Positions 5,728 through 12,931 of a DNA stretch of 17,692 nucleotides are shown here, piece after piece. Each line of letters begins with the position of its first letter. Within the stretch, counting starts at the first letter, position 1. Source of the DNA: CAYUUW01 sp964448005 (GTDB lineage Bacteria > Patescibacteriota > Gracilibacteria > UM-FILTER-43-11). Made by a program: the position numbers and the translations under genes. The stretch spans positions 1 through 17,692 of the forward strand of contig CAYUUW010000029.1 of assembly GCA_964448005.1 (NCBI GenBank). The letters are read 5' to 3'. Below the pieces are notes generated by a model, which ran no database searches, was not told the origin of the DNA, and was given only the letters and a program-made list of their open reading frames with translations.

Positions 5728-7302
5728 ATGAATCCTTGGTTGATTTTCGCGCTACTTTTCGCCTTAGGCTTCCTTGCCGGAGGGGCGGGCGCCTACGCCT
5801 ATTTCCGCAGCGCCGGGAAAAGGCATTTCCGGCAAATGGAACAGGAGAGCGAGCAGCGGATGGCTGCCGCCAAAAAAAGAACCGATGAGGTGGAGCATCA
5901 GATGCGCATGGCGGAGACCCGCCTGAAGGAAAGGGAATTGGAGGCCAAAAACAAGGCCCTGGAGATCATTCAGGAGGCCAAGAAGGAGGAGCAGGCCATG
6001 CGCCGCCAGCTGGAGAAGCACGAGGAACGCCTGATCTCCAAGGAAGACGTCTTGGACAAGAAGACCTCCCAGCTTGACCAGGCCCAGTCCCAGCTCAAGC
6101 AGAAGGAGGAGAAGCTACGCCAGGAGGAGGAGAAAGTGGAGGCCCTTCACGCCAAGCAGGAAGAGCAGCTTTTGCAGATCGCTCAGCTGAGCAAGGAGGA
6201 GGCCCGCAAAAAGCTTTTGGACAGCGTGGAGACGCAGTACAAGGGCGAGATTCTGGAGCATTACAAGAATGCCGCCAAGCTGGCCAAGGATGAGGTGGAC
6301 AAGGAGGCTCGCGAGATCATTGTCCGGGCGATCCAGAAGATCGCTTCCAATGTCACCTCCGAATCGACGCAAACCCTGGTGGAGCTGCCCAGCGACGACA
6401 TCAAGGGGCGCATCATCGGCAAGGAAGGAAGGAACATCAATGCCTTCGAGCATCTGACGGGCGTGGATGTGATTGTGGACGACACCCCTGGCGCCATCAC
6501 GGTCTCCGGCTTCGATCTGGTGCGGCGCTATGTGGCCAAGGTGGCCTTGCAGAAGCTTATTGAGGACGGGCGCATCCACCCGGCCCGGATCGAATCCATT
6601 GTGGAGGAGACCAAGGAGCAGGTGGGCCAGATGATGAAGGAGTTCGGCGAGAAGGCCGTCTTCGAAATGGGCCTCACCGGCATCCATCCCGATCTGGTGC
6701 GCATCATCGGGCGCCTGCGCTTCCGCACCAGCTACGGCCAGAACGTCCTCAAGCACAGCATGGAAGTCGGCTTCCTGGCCGAGCAGATCGCCAACCTGGT
6801 GGGGGCCAATGCCTATGTGGCCAAAGCCGCCGGCTTCCTGCACGACATCGGCAAGGCCGTGGACCATGAGGTGGAAGGCAGCCACGCCGTGATCAGCGGA
6901 GACATTCTGCGCAAGTACAATCTGCCTCAAGAGATCGTGCATGCCGCCGAAGCCCACCATGAGGACGTCCCCCTGCTGACCACGGAGGCTTTCATCGTGC
7001 AGGCGGCCGACGCCATCTCCGGCTCCCGCCCGGGGGCCCGCAGGGAAACAACGGAGACCTACATCCGTCGCCTCAAGGATCTGGAGGCCATCGGCCTTTC
7101 TTTCGAAGGCGTGGAGAAATCCTATGCGATCCAGGCCGGCCGCGAGGTCCGCATCTTCGTCCGGCCCGAGGTGATAGACGATCTGGGCGCCGTGAAGCTT
7201 TCCCATGCCATCGCCCGGAAGATCGAAAAGGAAATGGCCTATCCCGGCACCATCAAGGTGCAGGTGATCCGCGAAACGCGCTCGGTGGATTTGGCGAAAT
7301 AG
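5728..7302 (+). CDS. rny: Ribonuclease Y
   Basis: RNase Y is a membrane-anchored endoribonuclease that starts mRNA decay in many bacteria lacking RNase E. At 524 residues it has the usual length. The domain order is complete: an N-terminal membrane helix (about 3-25), a long Glu/Lys/Gln-rich coiled coil (about 30-190), a KH RNA-binding domain with GRIIGKEGRNINAFE (about 226-240), and an HD domain with the metal-binding pair in HDIGKAVDH (His 372, Asp 373), a later AEAHHED and the QAADAISGSRPGARRE stretch. No catalytic residue appears to be missing. There is no Shine-Dalgarno sequence before the ATG (context CCCGACCTATG). A TTGACA promoter lies about 220 bases upstream and a strong bidirectional terminator follows. 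It is the most certain gene in the window. Confidence 0.97.
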   Translation: MNPWLIFALLFALGFLAGGAGAYAYFRSAGKRHFRQMEQESEQRMAAAKKRTDEVEHQMRMAETRLKERELEAKNKALEIIQEAKKEEQAMRRQLEKHEERLISKEDVLDKKTSQLDQAQSQLKQKEEKLRQEEEKVEALHAKQEEQLLQIAQLSKEEARKKLLDSVETQYKGEILEHYKNAAKLAKDEVDKEAREIIVRAIQKIASNVTSESTQTLVELPSDDIKGRIIGKEGRNINAFEHLTGVDVIVDDTPGAITVSGFDLVRRYVAKVALQKLIEDGRIHPARIESIVEETKEQVGQMMKEFGEKAVFEMGLTGIHPDLVRIIGRLRFRTSYGQNVLKHSMEVGFLAEQIANLVGANAYVAKAAGFLHDIGKAVDHEVEGSHAVISGDILRKYNLPQEIVHAAEAHHEDVPLLTTEAFIVQAADAISGSRPGARRETTETYIRRLKDLEAIGLSFEGVEKSYAIQAGREVRIFVRPEVIDDLGAVKLSHAIARKIEKEMAYPGTIKVQVIRETRSVDLAK

Positions 7303-7318
7303 ACATCAGATCCATACA

Positions 7319-7353
7319 AAAAACCCGCCCTTCGACATGCTGGGCGGGTTTTT
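7319..7353. terminator. Bidirectional terminator between rny and the PUR protein gene
   Basis: AAACCCGCCC (7321-7330) pairs perfectly with GGGCGGGTTT (7342-7351) around an 11-base loop. An A run on the left and a T run on the right allow it to stop transcription from both convergent genes. Confidence 0.9.
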
Positions 7354-7372
7354 CTGTCTGACGGAAAAGGAC

Positions 7373-7675
7373 CTACAGATGCTTTTGCACTTCCTGCAGG
7401 GCTTCGATGAAGACCGCCACATCCCCTCCATCCATCATGATGGTGCTCTTTTGGCCTCCTCGGCTCTTTTCGCTGATCTTCAAGAACGGTCCGTTGTGGC
7501 TCTTTCTCAGGTCCACATAGAAGGTGCGCAGCTTCGCCTCGATCTTCTTGGAAAAAATCTCCTCGGCGTATTTGGCTCCTTGGCCCGCATTGGAAGAGCC
7601 GTTGGCTTGGGGTTGGCTTGGGACGGAACCGGTCAGGTCATTTCCTCCGAAGTCGTCGAAAGAAAAATCATCCAT
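7373..7675 (-). CDS. PUR-domain (DUF3276-like) nucleic-acid-binding protein
   Basis: The protein has 100 residues. The first 33 are low complexity and acidic to polar (Asp, Phe, Gly, Ser, Gln). Residues 36-100 match a bacterial PUR repeat: EIFSKKIEAKLRTFYVDLRK, then GPFLKISEKSRGG, then an ending like VAVFIEALQEVQKHL. PUR proteins bind single-stranded DNA or RNA; bacterial members such as Borrelia BpuR act as regulators of transcription or translation. A single repeat implies that it works as a dimer, as known for bacterial members. The start has no Shine-Dalgarno sequence. It converges on rny with a shared terminator; both products deal with RNA, but that may be chance. The family call rests on remembered motif similarity. 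Confidence 0.78.
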   Translation of the reverse strand: MDDFSFDDFGGNDLTGSVPSQPQANGSSNAGQGAKYAEEIFSKKIEAKLRTFYVDLRKSHNGPFLKISEKSRGGQKSTIMMDGGDVAVFIEALQEVQKHL

Positions 7676-7705
7676 AATAAATTGATATTAGAAAATACTG
7701 CGGGG

Positions 7706-7735
7706 AGTATATCGCAGAACGTCGGCCCCATTCAA
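7706..7735 (-). promoter_or_regulatory. Promoter of the PUR protein gene, with an overlapping inverted repeat
   Basis: On the minus strand there is TTGAAT, 18 bases, then TATACT. A small inverted repeat (ATACT 7695-7699, AGTAT 7706-7710) covers the -10 and could be an operator; it is short, so this is tentative. Confidence 0.5.
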
Positions 7736-7801
7736 TGGTATTATCGGCTATGCTTTAAGCAGTAGGCCTTAAGCGGTCGGCAGTCTGCCTAACGCCGAAT
7801 G

Positions 7802-7845
7802 AACTCCTAACGCTCCTACTCCTCATAAAACTCCTAACGCTCCTA
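7802..7845 (+). repeat. 17-bp direct repeat in a G-poor leader
   Basis: The 17 bases AACTCCTAACGCTCCTA occur at 7802-7818 and again at 7829-7845. The whole stretch from about 7800 to 7918 is almost free of G on the plus strand and lies just before the glycosyltransferase gene. Confidence 0.85.
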
Positions 7846-7919
7846 AAAAAGTAGCCCCAATAATCCCCAACCTCTCAACTCTCGCAATCATCTCAACACT
7901 CCCCATAATCCCGAACAAA

Positions 7920-8993
7920 ATGATCCACATCGACGCCTCGCGCTACAGCATCACGGAAAAGAGAACAGGTGTCGAAAATTACTCCTATTTTCTGATCAAT
8001 GAGCTGGCCAGGCGGCATCCGGAACAAATCACTTTGGTCTCGCCTCGTAGGATCGACCTCCCCCTTCCCCAGATCGTCCTTCCTTCCCCCCGGCTGTGGA
8101 CGCACGCGCGGCTGAGCGCGCATGTGCTGGCTCGGCGGCTGCCCAATCTGTTCGTGCCATCACATGTGCTGCCGCTGGTCTGCCCCAAAAAATCGGCGAT
8201 CACGATTCACGATGTCGCCTTCCGGCGCTTTCCGGAAAGCTACAGCATTTCCTCGCGCAGCTATCTGGATTGGGCGGCTCGCTTCGCGGCCAAGAAGGCT
8301 GCGGTGATTCTGGTGCCGTCCCAGGCCACCCAAGCCGATCTTATGGAGTTCTACAATATCCCGGAGGCCCGAATCCATGTGACGCCGCTGGGAGTCGTCC
8401 CGCTGCGGAAGCCGCCAGAGGAGGAAAGCCGAAAGATCCTTGGAAAGTGGAGTCTGGCCGCCGGAAATTACTTCCTGTATATCGGCCGCCTGGAGCATAA
8501 GAAGAACACCGACACTCTGCTGAAGGCCTTCGCCCGCTTCAGCCAAAGGCATCCGGGAATCCCTTTGGTTTTGGGCGGGTTTCCTGGCCATGGCGGAGAG
8601 GGGATTCTGGCCCACGCGCCGGAGGCCGCCAAAAAAAGCCTCATCCTCACAGGCTACCTGGCCGGGCCAGAGAAGGAGGCTCTGCTGGCCCACGCTTTGG
8701 CCTTTGTCTTCCCTTCGCGCTACGAGGGCTTCGGCCTGCCGATCCTGGAGGCGATGCAGCATGGCTTGCCCATCATCGCTTCCGATATTCCCAGTTCCAG
8801 GGAGATTTTGGGCGATCACGGCTTCTTTTTTGAAACCGAAAGCGCAGACCAGCTGGCGGAGAGGATGGAGGAGTTGCTCAGGAATCCAGAAAAAGCCCGT
8901 GTTTCAATCCAAGCCTATCCAGAAATTCTGCGCAACTACAGCTGGGAAAAATGCGCAGACAAAACTTGGGACGCTCTCCAGCAAATGTGCTAA
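7920..8993 (+). CDS. Glycosyltransferase, GT-B fold (family 4-like)
   Basis: The protein has 357 residues, normal for a GT4 enzyme that moves a sugar from a nucleotide donor to a cell-surface glycan or lipid. The N-terminal half has the typical start (MIHIDASRYSITEKRTGVENYSYF, shown here as a 24-residue span of residues 1-24 only by its first part MIHIDASRYS and the later GVENYS) and an acceptor-side Rossmann domain with SAITIHDVAF. The C-terminal half has YFLYIGRLEHKKN (about 182-194), then a donor site with FPSRYEGFGLPILEAM (about 264-279), the EX7E motif of retaining enzymes, and HGLPIIASD. There is no signal peptide, so it acts in the cytoplasm. Donor and acceptor cannot be told. There are no other glycan genes nearby. 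The ATG lacks a Shine-Dalgarno sequence and follows a G-poor leader with a direct repeat. Confidence 0.9.
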   Translation: MIHIDASRYSITEKRTGVENYSYFLINELARRHPEQITLVSPRRIDLPLPQIVLPSPRLWTHARLSAHVLARRLPNLFVPSHVLPLVCPKKSAITIHDVAFRRFPESYSISSRSYLDWAARFAAKKAAVILVPSQATQADLMEFYNIPEARIHVTPLGVVPLRKPPEEESRKILGKWSLAAGNYFLYIGRLEHKKNTDTLLKAFARFSQRHPGIPLVLGGFPGHGGEGILAHAPEAAKKSLILTGYLAGPEKEALLAHALAFVFPSRYEGFGLPILEAMQHGLPIIASDIPSSREILGDHGFFFETESADQLAERMEELLRNPEKARVSIQAYPEILRNYSWEKCADKTWDALQQMC

Positions 8994-9118
8994 TGACAGT
9001 TCTAGCGGAAGAGGTTTTTGAAACACTAAAGGTTGCCAATATTTTAAAAAGGTCTAAATTAAAAACCTTCCTGATTTTTAAAAAGAGGGTGCGAGACAGA
9101 CTTTGTTTTCTGAAATAG
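8993..9118 (+). CDS. Possible 41-residue protein overlapping the glycosyltransferase stop
   Basis: The ATG overlaps the glycosyltransferase stop codon (TAATG), a classic coupling arrangement. The frame reads MTVLAEEVFETLKVANIL and then a Lys/Arg/Phe-rich tail. No domain is recognised. Its 3' part overlaps the promoter and hairpin of the next gene, so it could equally be a chance frame. Confidence 0.25.
   Translation: MTVLAEEVFETLKVANILKRSKLKTFLIFKKRVRDRLCFLK
9033..9060 (+). promoter_or_regulatory. Promoter candidate for the 165-residue unknown
   Basis: TTGCCA, 16 bases, then TAAATT. Transcription would start near 9067 and produce a leader of about 125 bases containing the structure at 9094-9174. 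Confidence 0.45.
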
Positions 9119-9174
9119 TGATGAGCTCTGCCTAAGCAGTGGTGAATCACTTCATCCGAGAACAAACCCTGTCT
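9094..9174 (+). promoter_or_regulatory. Long rod-like structured leader
   Basis: Three stems are nested. The outer arms 9094-9110 and 9158-9174 pair at 15 of 17 positions (one G-U), with two mismatches. The middle stem is AGTGAT (9117-9122) with ATCACT (9146-9151). The inner stem is CTGC (9128-9131) with GCAG (9136-9139) around CTAA. The internal loops are nearly symmetric (6 by 6 and 5 by 6). The rod ends a few bases before the Shine-Dalgarno sequence of the next gene. It is not a T-tailed terminator. It could be a regulatory leader or a small inverted-repeat element. Confidence 0.5.
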
Positions 9175-9191
9175 GCAAAAGGAGCGACAAG

Positions 9192-9689
9192 ATGGAGAAA
9201 ATGAAATGGACTCTTCAGGAATTGGAGGATTTTTGGGCAACCAAAGGCGAAGGCGAAGGCTACCGAGTCTGGATCGAGCGAGGTTGTTGCAATACTCACA
9301 TCGGCGCCTCTCTCATGGGGTTGGCTCTGGATGGTGAGGTGGACGCCGTTCATCTAATGGTCCGTCATCTGAGCTCGGATGATCGAGATCGTTATGTGCG
9401 GCTGATGGCAGTCACGTCGCTGTACTTGTTGGATTGGCGGGCAGCTCTGCCTCACCTGCGTCTACGGTTGGGAAAAAAGAACGGGCGACTGATCGAACAA
9501 GATCCTGAGACCCGAATCGTCATCATCACGATCGTGGGCAAGTGGGGTACCGAGGAAGAGGCAGCTCGTGCCCGAAATCTGCTTAGCAGCAAAGATCCTC
9601 ATCAAAAGTTTTTGGCTCAAGAAGCCAAAAGCAAACTCGATGCTCTGGAATTAAAGCCCAGCAAGCAGGGGAAGCCCAGCGGCGATTAG
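9192..9689 (+). CDS. Unknown, helical-repeat-like protein, 165 residues
   Basis: I recognise no exact family. The N terminus has a short segment with two adjacent Cys (ERGCCNTH). Residues about 35-150 look like three or four pairs of helices, for example GEVDAVHLMVRHLSSDDRDR, then VRLMAVTSLYLLDW, then PETRIVIITIVGKWG and TEEEAARARNLLSS, reminiscent of HEAT-like repeats used in protein contacts. The tail is Lys-rich. There is no signal peptide or membrane segment. The start is well supported: AAAAGGAGC lies 8 bases before the ATG at 9192 (the next Met is 3 residues in). The gene has a long structured leader and a strong terminator, so it is transcribed alone. A short GGCGAA repeat occurs near codon 18. 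Confidence 0.7.
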   Translation: MEKMKWTLQELEDFWATKGEGEGYRVWIERGCCNTHIGASLMGLALDGEVDAVHLMVRHLSSDDRDRYVRLMAVTSLYLLDWRAALPHLRLRLGKKNGRLIEQDPETRIVIITIVGKWGTEEEAARARNLLSSKDPHQKFLAQEAKSKLDALELKPSKQGKPSGD

Positions 9690-9711
9690 GAGGCAGGTCC
9701 GCAAAAGCGGA

Positions 9712-9750
9712 AAAAAGCAGCAAGATCCTACAAGGGTCAAGCTGCTTTTT
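9712..9750. terminator. Bidirectional terminator between the 165-residue unknown and the phosphatase gene
   Basis: AAAAAGCAGC (9712-9721) pairs perfectly with GCTGCTTTTT (9741-9750), and GATCC with GGGTC extends the stem inside. A and T runs on either side serve both convergent genes. Confidence 0.9.
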
Positions 9751-9756
9751 AAACAT

Positions 9757-10938
9757 CTATTCCCAATCCCAATTTTTGGAGGCATGCTCGCCGGCCTCTT
9801 TGGCGATCGTCAGCTTCACCTTGCTCACCGGCACGTCCTTGCCCACCACCTTGATCACGATCATGGTGATGTCGTCGGCCTGCACGTAATCGCCCACGAA
9901 GTCCGAAAAATCCTTCGTCAGGTGATCGAAGATTCCTTCCGCCGTGGGGCGGTAGCCGTGCTTCTCCAGCGATTTGGCCAGGGAATCCAGCCCGTACATG
10001 GTCCCCGTCTCGCTGCGGGCTTCGGTGATTCCGTCGCTGTACAGCGCAATAACATCGCCCACTTCTATGGGGATCTCGATCTCTCGGGCAATCTTGCTGG
10101 TGTCCGCGATCATGCCCAGGGCAATGCCGCCCGAGATGATGCGGTCCACGCTTTCGCTTTTGGCCCGGTACACCAGAATGTGCTCGTGCCCGGCCCCGGT
10201 GTAGTGCATTTTTTGGCTCGCCTTGTCCCAGCGCAGCATCACTGCTGTCATGAAGAGCCGGTTGTTGATGCGCGGGGCCAGAATCTTGTTCGTGCTCACC
10301 ATCAGGTCCTTGCTGCTGGTCACGCCTTGCAGGGCCAAGGTGCTCACCAGGGTGTCCACCATCATCATGATCAGCCCGGCGGGGACGCCATGCCCGGTCA
10401 CATCGCCGATGTAGATGAAGAGCTGGCTCCCGTCTACCGAAGGCACGAAATCGAAGTTGTCCCCGCCCACTTCGGCGGCGGAACGGGTTTTGGCCACAAT
10501 GTCCAGCCCGGGAGCCTCCGGGGCCTCCTTGGGCAGCACGTCCTTTTGGATCTGCGCCGCAATGTCCAGTTCGGAGGACATGCGCCGCCCCTCCTTGATG
10601 TCGGCCGAGATTTTCTCCAAATCGCGGGTGATCTCGTTGAAGAAATGGGTGATCACTCCCACCTCGTCGATCGTGCTGGGCTCCACCCGCTGGTATTGCT
10701 GGCCGGTGAGCAGGAAGTGGATCTGCCGGGTCACGCGGCGAAGCGGCCGGTTCACGTTCCACAGGAAGGCCATCAGCATCAGCGCCAGCAGCGCCCCGGC
10801 GCCCAACAGCGCATGGGGCCATTCCGGCGCGGCCCAGCCCTCCTTTTGGCTCAGCCAATAGACGGCCGCCAAGCCTCCCGCCAGCAGCAGGAAGAGAGAA
10901 ATCGCTTTGCCGGCGACGCTTTTTCGAACCAGTCTCAT
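9757..10938 (-). CDS. SpoIIE/RsbU-type PP2C serine phosphatase, membrane-bound with HAMP
   Basis: The protein has 393 residues. Two membrane helices (about 11-29 and 42-61) enclose a very short outer loop, then a HAMP-like linker (NRPLRRVTRQIHFLL) and a coiled linker lead to a PP2C phosphatase domain (about 130-375). Metal-binding signatures are intact: SAAEVGGDNFDF, IYIGDVTGHGVPAGL, LYSDGITEAR and QADDITMIVIKV. Proteins of this type dephosphorylate a Ser or Thr on a STAS-domain anti-anti-sigma protein and so free a regulator. The likely substrate is the STAS part of the gene just upstream (10942-11715), whose stop is 3 bases before this start, so they form an operon. The outer loop is too short for a ligand domain, so the input probably comes through HAMP or a partner. 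There is no Shine-Dalgarno sequence; translational coupling is likely. Confidence 0.9.
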   Translation of the reverse strand: MRLVRKSVAGKAISLFLLLAGGLAAVYWLSQKEGWAAPEWPHALLGAGALLALMLMAFLWNVNRPLRRVTRQIHFLLTGQQYQRVEPSTIDEVGVITHFFNEITRDLEKISADIKEGRRMSSELDIAAQIQKDVLPKEAPEAPGLDIVAKTRSAAEVGGDNFDFVPSVDGSQLFIYIGDVTGHGVPAGLIMMMVDTLVSTLALQGVTSSKDLMVSTNKILAPRINNRLFMTAVMLRWDKASQKMHYTGAGHEHILVYRAKSESVDRIISGGIALGMIADTSKIAREIEIPIEVGDVIALYSDGITEARSETGTMYGLDSLAKSLEKHGYRPTAEGIFDHLTKDFSDFVGDYVQADDITMIVIKVVGKDVPVSKVKLTIAKEAGEHASKNWDWE

Positions 10939-10941
10939 GAG

Positions 10942-11715
10942 CTACAGGTTTAATTCAAAAATCTTGTCCAGCCCCACCACCTTCATGGTCTCCTTTATCC
11001 TTTGGCTCAGGTGGCTCAGGCGCAAATAGCCGTTTTTTTCCCGGGCTTGGTTGTGCCAGTCCGCCAAATAGCCTATGAACACGCTGTTCACGTAATCCAA
11101 GCTGGAAAAATCCAGCTCCAAAACCTCGCCTGTCCTCAGTCCGTCAGCCGCTTTTTGTATGGGTTTGGCCCAAAGCTCGGTTTGGGGATGAGTGACATTT
11201 TCCCCGAGCTTGAGCACTGTCCGCTTTGAGCCTTCCGGCGGCGCAGGAATGAAATGGATCTCCGTCGGCATTTTCTCTTCGTCGTGGCTCTGCTCTTTTT
11301 CGACCCTCACTACCAAGCCTCCCTTCGAGCCTGGCAGCACTTGCAGTCGGTTCATCCACTTCGCGGCAATCAGGGCCAAGCCTCTGCCGGAAAAGCTTTC
11401 CAGGCTGGCGTTGTTTTGATTGAAGCGAATCTTCTCCTCCAGCTCCTTGGCGGTGAGGGGAGAAGGCCCCTTTCCTTCATCCTCTATTTCCAGCGCGCCT
11501 CCCGTCTCGTTCTTGTCCAGGCGCATCCTCACGGTTCCTCGCTTTTCCGATCCGTACTTCACCGCATTCATGAAGAGCTCGTCCGCCACCAGCTCCCACT
11601 GCCGGCAGGCCTTGGCGCCGAAGCCTGCCCACTGGAAGAACCCAACGGCAAGCTGTCGCACCACATGCGAAAGCATCAGGTCGGCCGGCAACGTGACTTC
11701 CATGGCGTTTTTCAT
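10942..11715 (-). CDS. Fusion of RsbW-like anti-sigma kinase (HATPase) and STAS domain
   Basis: The protein has 257 residues and two domains. Residues about 1-140 are a GHKL ATPase of the RsbW/SpoIIAB type: N-box ELVADELFMNAVKYG, G1 box IEDEGKG, and FSGRGLALIAAKWMN. Residues about 158-257 form a STAS domain with LELDFSSLDYVNSVFIGYL and LRLSHLSQRIKETMKVVGL. In STAS partners the phosphorylated Ser sits in a DSSG-like motif; here the equivalent is NSVF, keeping the Ser but losing the Asp, second Ser and Gly. Kinase and target are normally separate proteins (RsbW and RsbV); fusion could allow phosphorylation in cis or in a homodimer. It is followed 3 bases later by the matching phosphatase gene. 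No sigma-factor gene is nearby, so the final target is unknown. It has a promoter but no Shine-Dalgarno sequence. Confidence 0.85.
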   Translation of the reverse strand: MKNAMEVTLPADLMLSHVVRQLAVGFFQWAGFGAKACRQWELVADELFMNAVKYGSEKRGTVRMRLDKNETGGALEIEDEGKGPSPLTAKELEEKIRFNQNNASLESFSGRGLALIAAKWMNRLQVLPGSKGGLVVRVEKEQSHDEEKMPTEIHFIPAPPEGSKRTVLKLGENVTHPQTELWAKPIQKAADGLRTGEVLELDFSSLDYVNSVFIGYLADWHNQAREKNGYLRLSHLSQRIKETMKVVGLDKIFELNL

Positions 11716-11741
11716 GCAGGGTCTGTTTTGGTTTTCCTTTT

Positions 11742-11770
11742 ATTTTAGCAAAAAAACGGCCTTTGCGCAA
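11742..11770 (-). promoter_or_regulatory. Promoter of the HATPase-STAS and phosphatase operon
   Basis: On the minus strand there is TTGCGC, 17 bases, then TAAAAT preceded by TGC (an extended -10). It gives the two-gene unit its own start, separate from the receiver gene upstream. Confidence 0.6.
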
Positions 11771-11804
11771 GTTGAGGAGATGGCTTCATGGCCTTCCATC
11801 CTCC

Positions 11805-12206
11805 TTATCCGGCGACCCTGTTCAGCTTGAGCACCGCCAGGGTCTTTTCGACCACGGCTTCGGGGCTGTGGCGCGCTTTCAGCAAATACTCGTCGATCTC
11901 CCCCAGCTCCTCTTTCAGCGCGAAATCCTCCCTTTCCACGTTGCTCAGCATGATCACAGGAACATAGCGGCAGGGGTTGCGGCGGATCTCCCGCAGCACT
12001 TCGATTCCGTCCTTTTCCGGCAGCATGATGTCCAGCAGAACAATGTCCGGCGCCTTGTTCCGGAATTTCTCCAGCGCCGAGGCCCCGTCGCCAGCGGTGT
12101 ACACTCTAAAGCCCCTCTGCATGAAAGGGGTGGAATAAAGCTTGCGGAGAGCGGGGTGGTCCTCCACGATCAGAACCTTGAGGGCGCTGGCTTTCCTTTG
12201 GCCCAT
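11805..12206 (-). CDS. Single-domain response regulator (CheY-like receiver)
   Basis: The protein has 133 residues if the ATG at 12206 (MGQRKASALKVLIVEDHPAL) is used. The receiver domain is complete: the acidic pair in VEDH, phospho-acceptor Asp in DIVLLDIMLPEKDG, a Ser in the VIMLSN position, and the conserved Lys in EYLLKARHSPE. There is no output domain, so it signals by protein contact. The frame stays open upstream to 12491, but that part crosses the strong terminator at 12342-12383, so it is unlikely to be translated. An ATG at 12299 is an alternative start. A possible promoter (TGGACA, 18 bases, TAGACT) at 12269-12298 favours 12206. It lies just upstream of the HATPase-STAS gene on the same strand, with a weak hairpin but no T run between, so read-through is possible. 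Confidence 0.85.
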   Translation of the reverse strand: MGQRKASALKVLIVEDHPALRKLYSTPFMQRGFRVYTAGDGASALEKFRNKAPDIVLLDIMLPEKDGIEVLREIRRNPCRYVPVIMLSNVEREDFALKEELGEIDEYLLKARHSPEAVVEKTLAVLKLNRVAG

Positions 12207-12341
12207 GGCTTTCGCATTAAGGAAAGGTTGCTGCTTTGAAAGGGGGGCCTGATTTTGTCTGCTTGCCAAGTCTACACTCTTTGCGCCGGCTTTGTCCATC
12301 CTTCCAACTTTTCCGCTCCAGGGCTTGCCGATCGTGAAGCC

Positions 12342-12383
12342 GAAAAGAAAAAGCTTCCCGCATGGCTGTCTGCGGGAAGCTTT
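12342..12383 (-). terminator. Strong terminator after the frameshifted gene
   Basis: A perfect 13-bp stem (AAAGCTTCCCGCA, 12350-12362, with 12371-12383) encloses an 8-base loop. T runs follow on the minus strand (12342-12352). It separates the gene at 12406 from the receiver gene. Confidence 0.9.
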
Positions 12384-12405
12384 GATGGGCACCGATCGGA
12401 AATCC

Positions 12406-12892
12406 CTAGCCCTGAACCTGCTGGTAGGTCGTGGCGAAGGCTTCTCCGTCGATGAGGTAGGGCGAGCCGCCAATTTTCCCGTCGGCGTCACAGGTGTCGG
12501 CGATCATGCAGTCTGCGCCGCCGGTTTGAGGCTTACCCCAGGAGGCCATGATCTCGATCGGCTTTCCGAAGGGATTGGGGATCGCTCGGCAGAACCCCTT
12601 GGCCGCGTACACGCCTGGGTCGTCCGTCGCCTCGTAGCGATCGAGGAATTTCCCCCCCCCCGAGAATGTACTGCTCACCGGAAGGTTTGGTGACGACCCC
12701 GTCCCCCTCCTTCGCCGTGTTGATGGTCTCTTGGGCGCCATTTTCCAGCGTCGTGGTGATTTCTTCGCCCGGAGTCGCCGGGCGAGCATTCACATGGCCC
12801 TGCTTCTGGTGGATGGGCGCCTTGGCGAGCGCGGCCATGATTTCCGGCGATTTTCGGTCGACCTGGAGTAATGGAGTATCTGTAGCTTCCAC
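12406..12892 (-). pseudogene. Unknown gene frameshifted at a G10 tract (161 residues if repaired)
   Basis: The gene starts at a GTG (12892) with AAAGGT about 7 bases upstream and a good promoter. The first frame reads to GEQYILGGG. At a run of ten G on the coding strand (12652-12661) it leaves frame, while the next frame continues sensibly as KFLDRYEATDDPGVY to a TAG at 12406. Removing one G joins the two into one 161-residue protein. I do not know its function. The repaired protein seems to contain two similar units: EGDGVVTKPSGEQYIL with KFLDRYE, and GGADCMIADTCDADGK with PYLIDGEAFATTY. No signal peptide or membrane segment is seen. The break may be a sequencing error, a dead gene, or a phase-variable switch. 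A strong terminator follows. Confidence 0.8.
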
Positions 12893-12931
12893 TGTTGTTA
12901 CCTTTCGTGTGTGGGCGACGAATCTTGAGCT

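Noticed and set aside
6115..7206. A 363-residue open frame on the minus strand.
   Set aside because: It lies antisense to rny, which is certain. There is no start signal and the composition is that of a GC-rich shadow.
7802..7845. The two 17-bp repeats as a possible CRISPR remnant.
   Set aside because: Only two copies with an 10-base spacer, no palindrome and no cas genes nearby.
9784..10953. A 389-residue open frame on the plus strand.
   Set aside because: It is the antisense shadow of the phosphatase gene, which has intact catalytic motifs. The shadow is rich in His, Gly and Gln with no motif.
12207..12491. N-terminal extension of the receiver protein.
   Set aside because: It would read through a perfect 13-bp terminator, and its sequence is Arg/Ser/Pro-rich without a domain.
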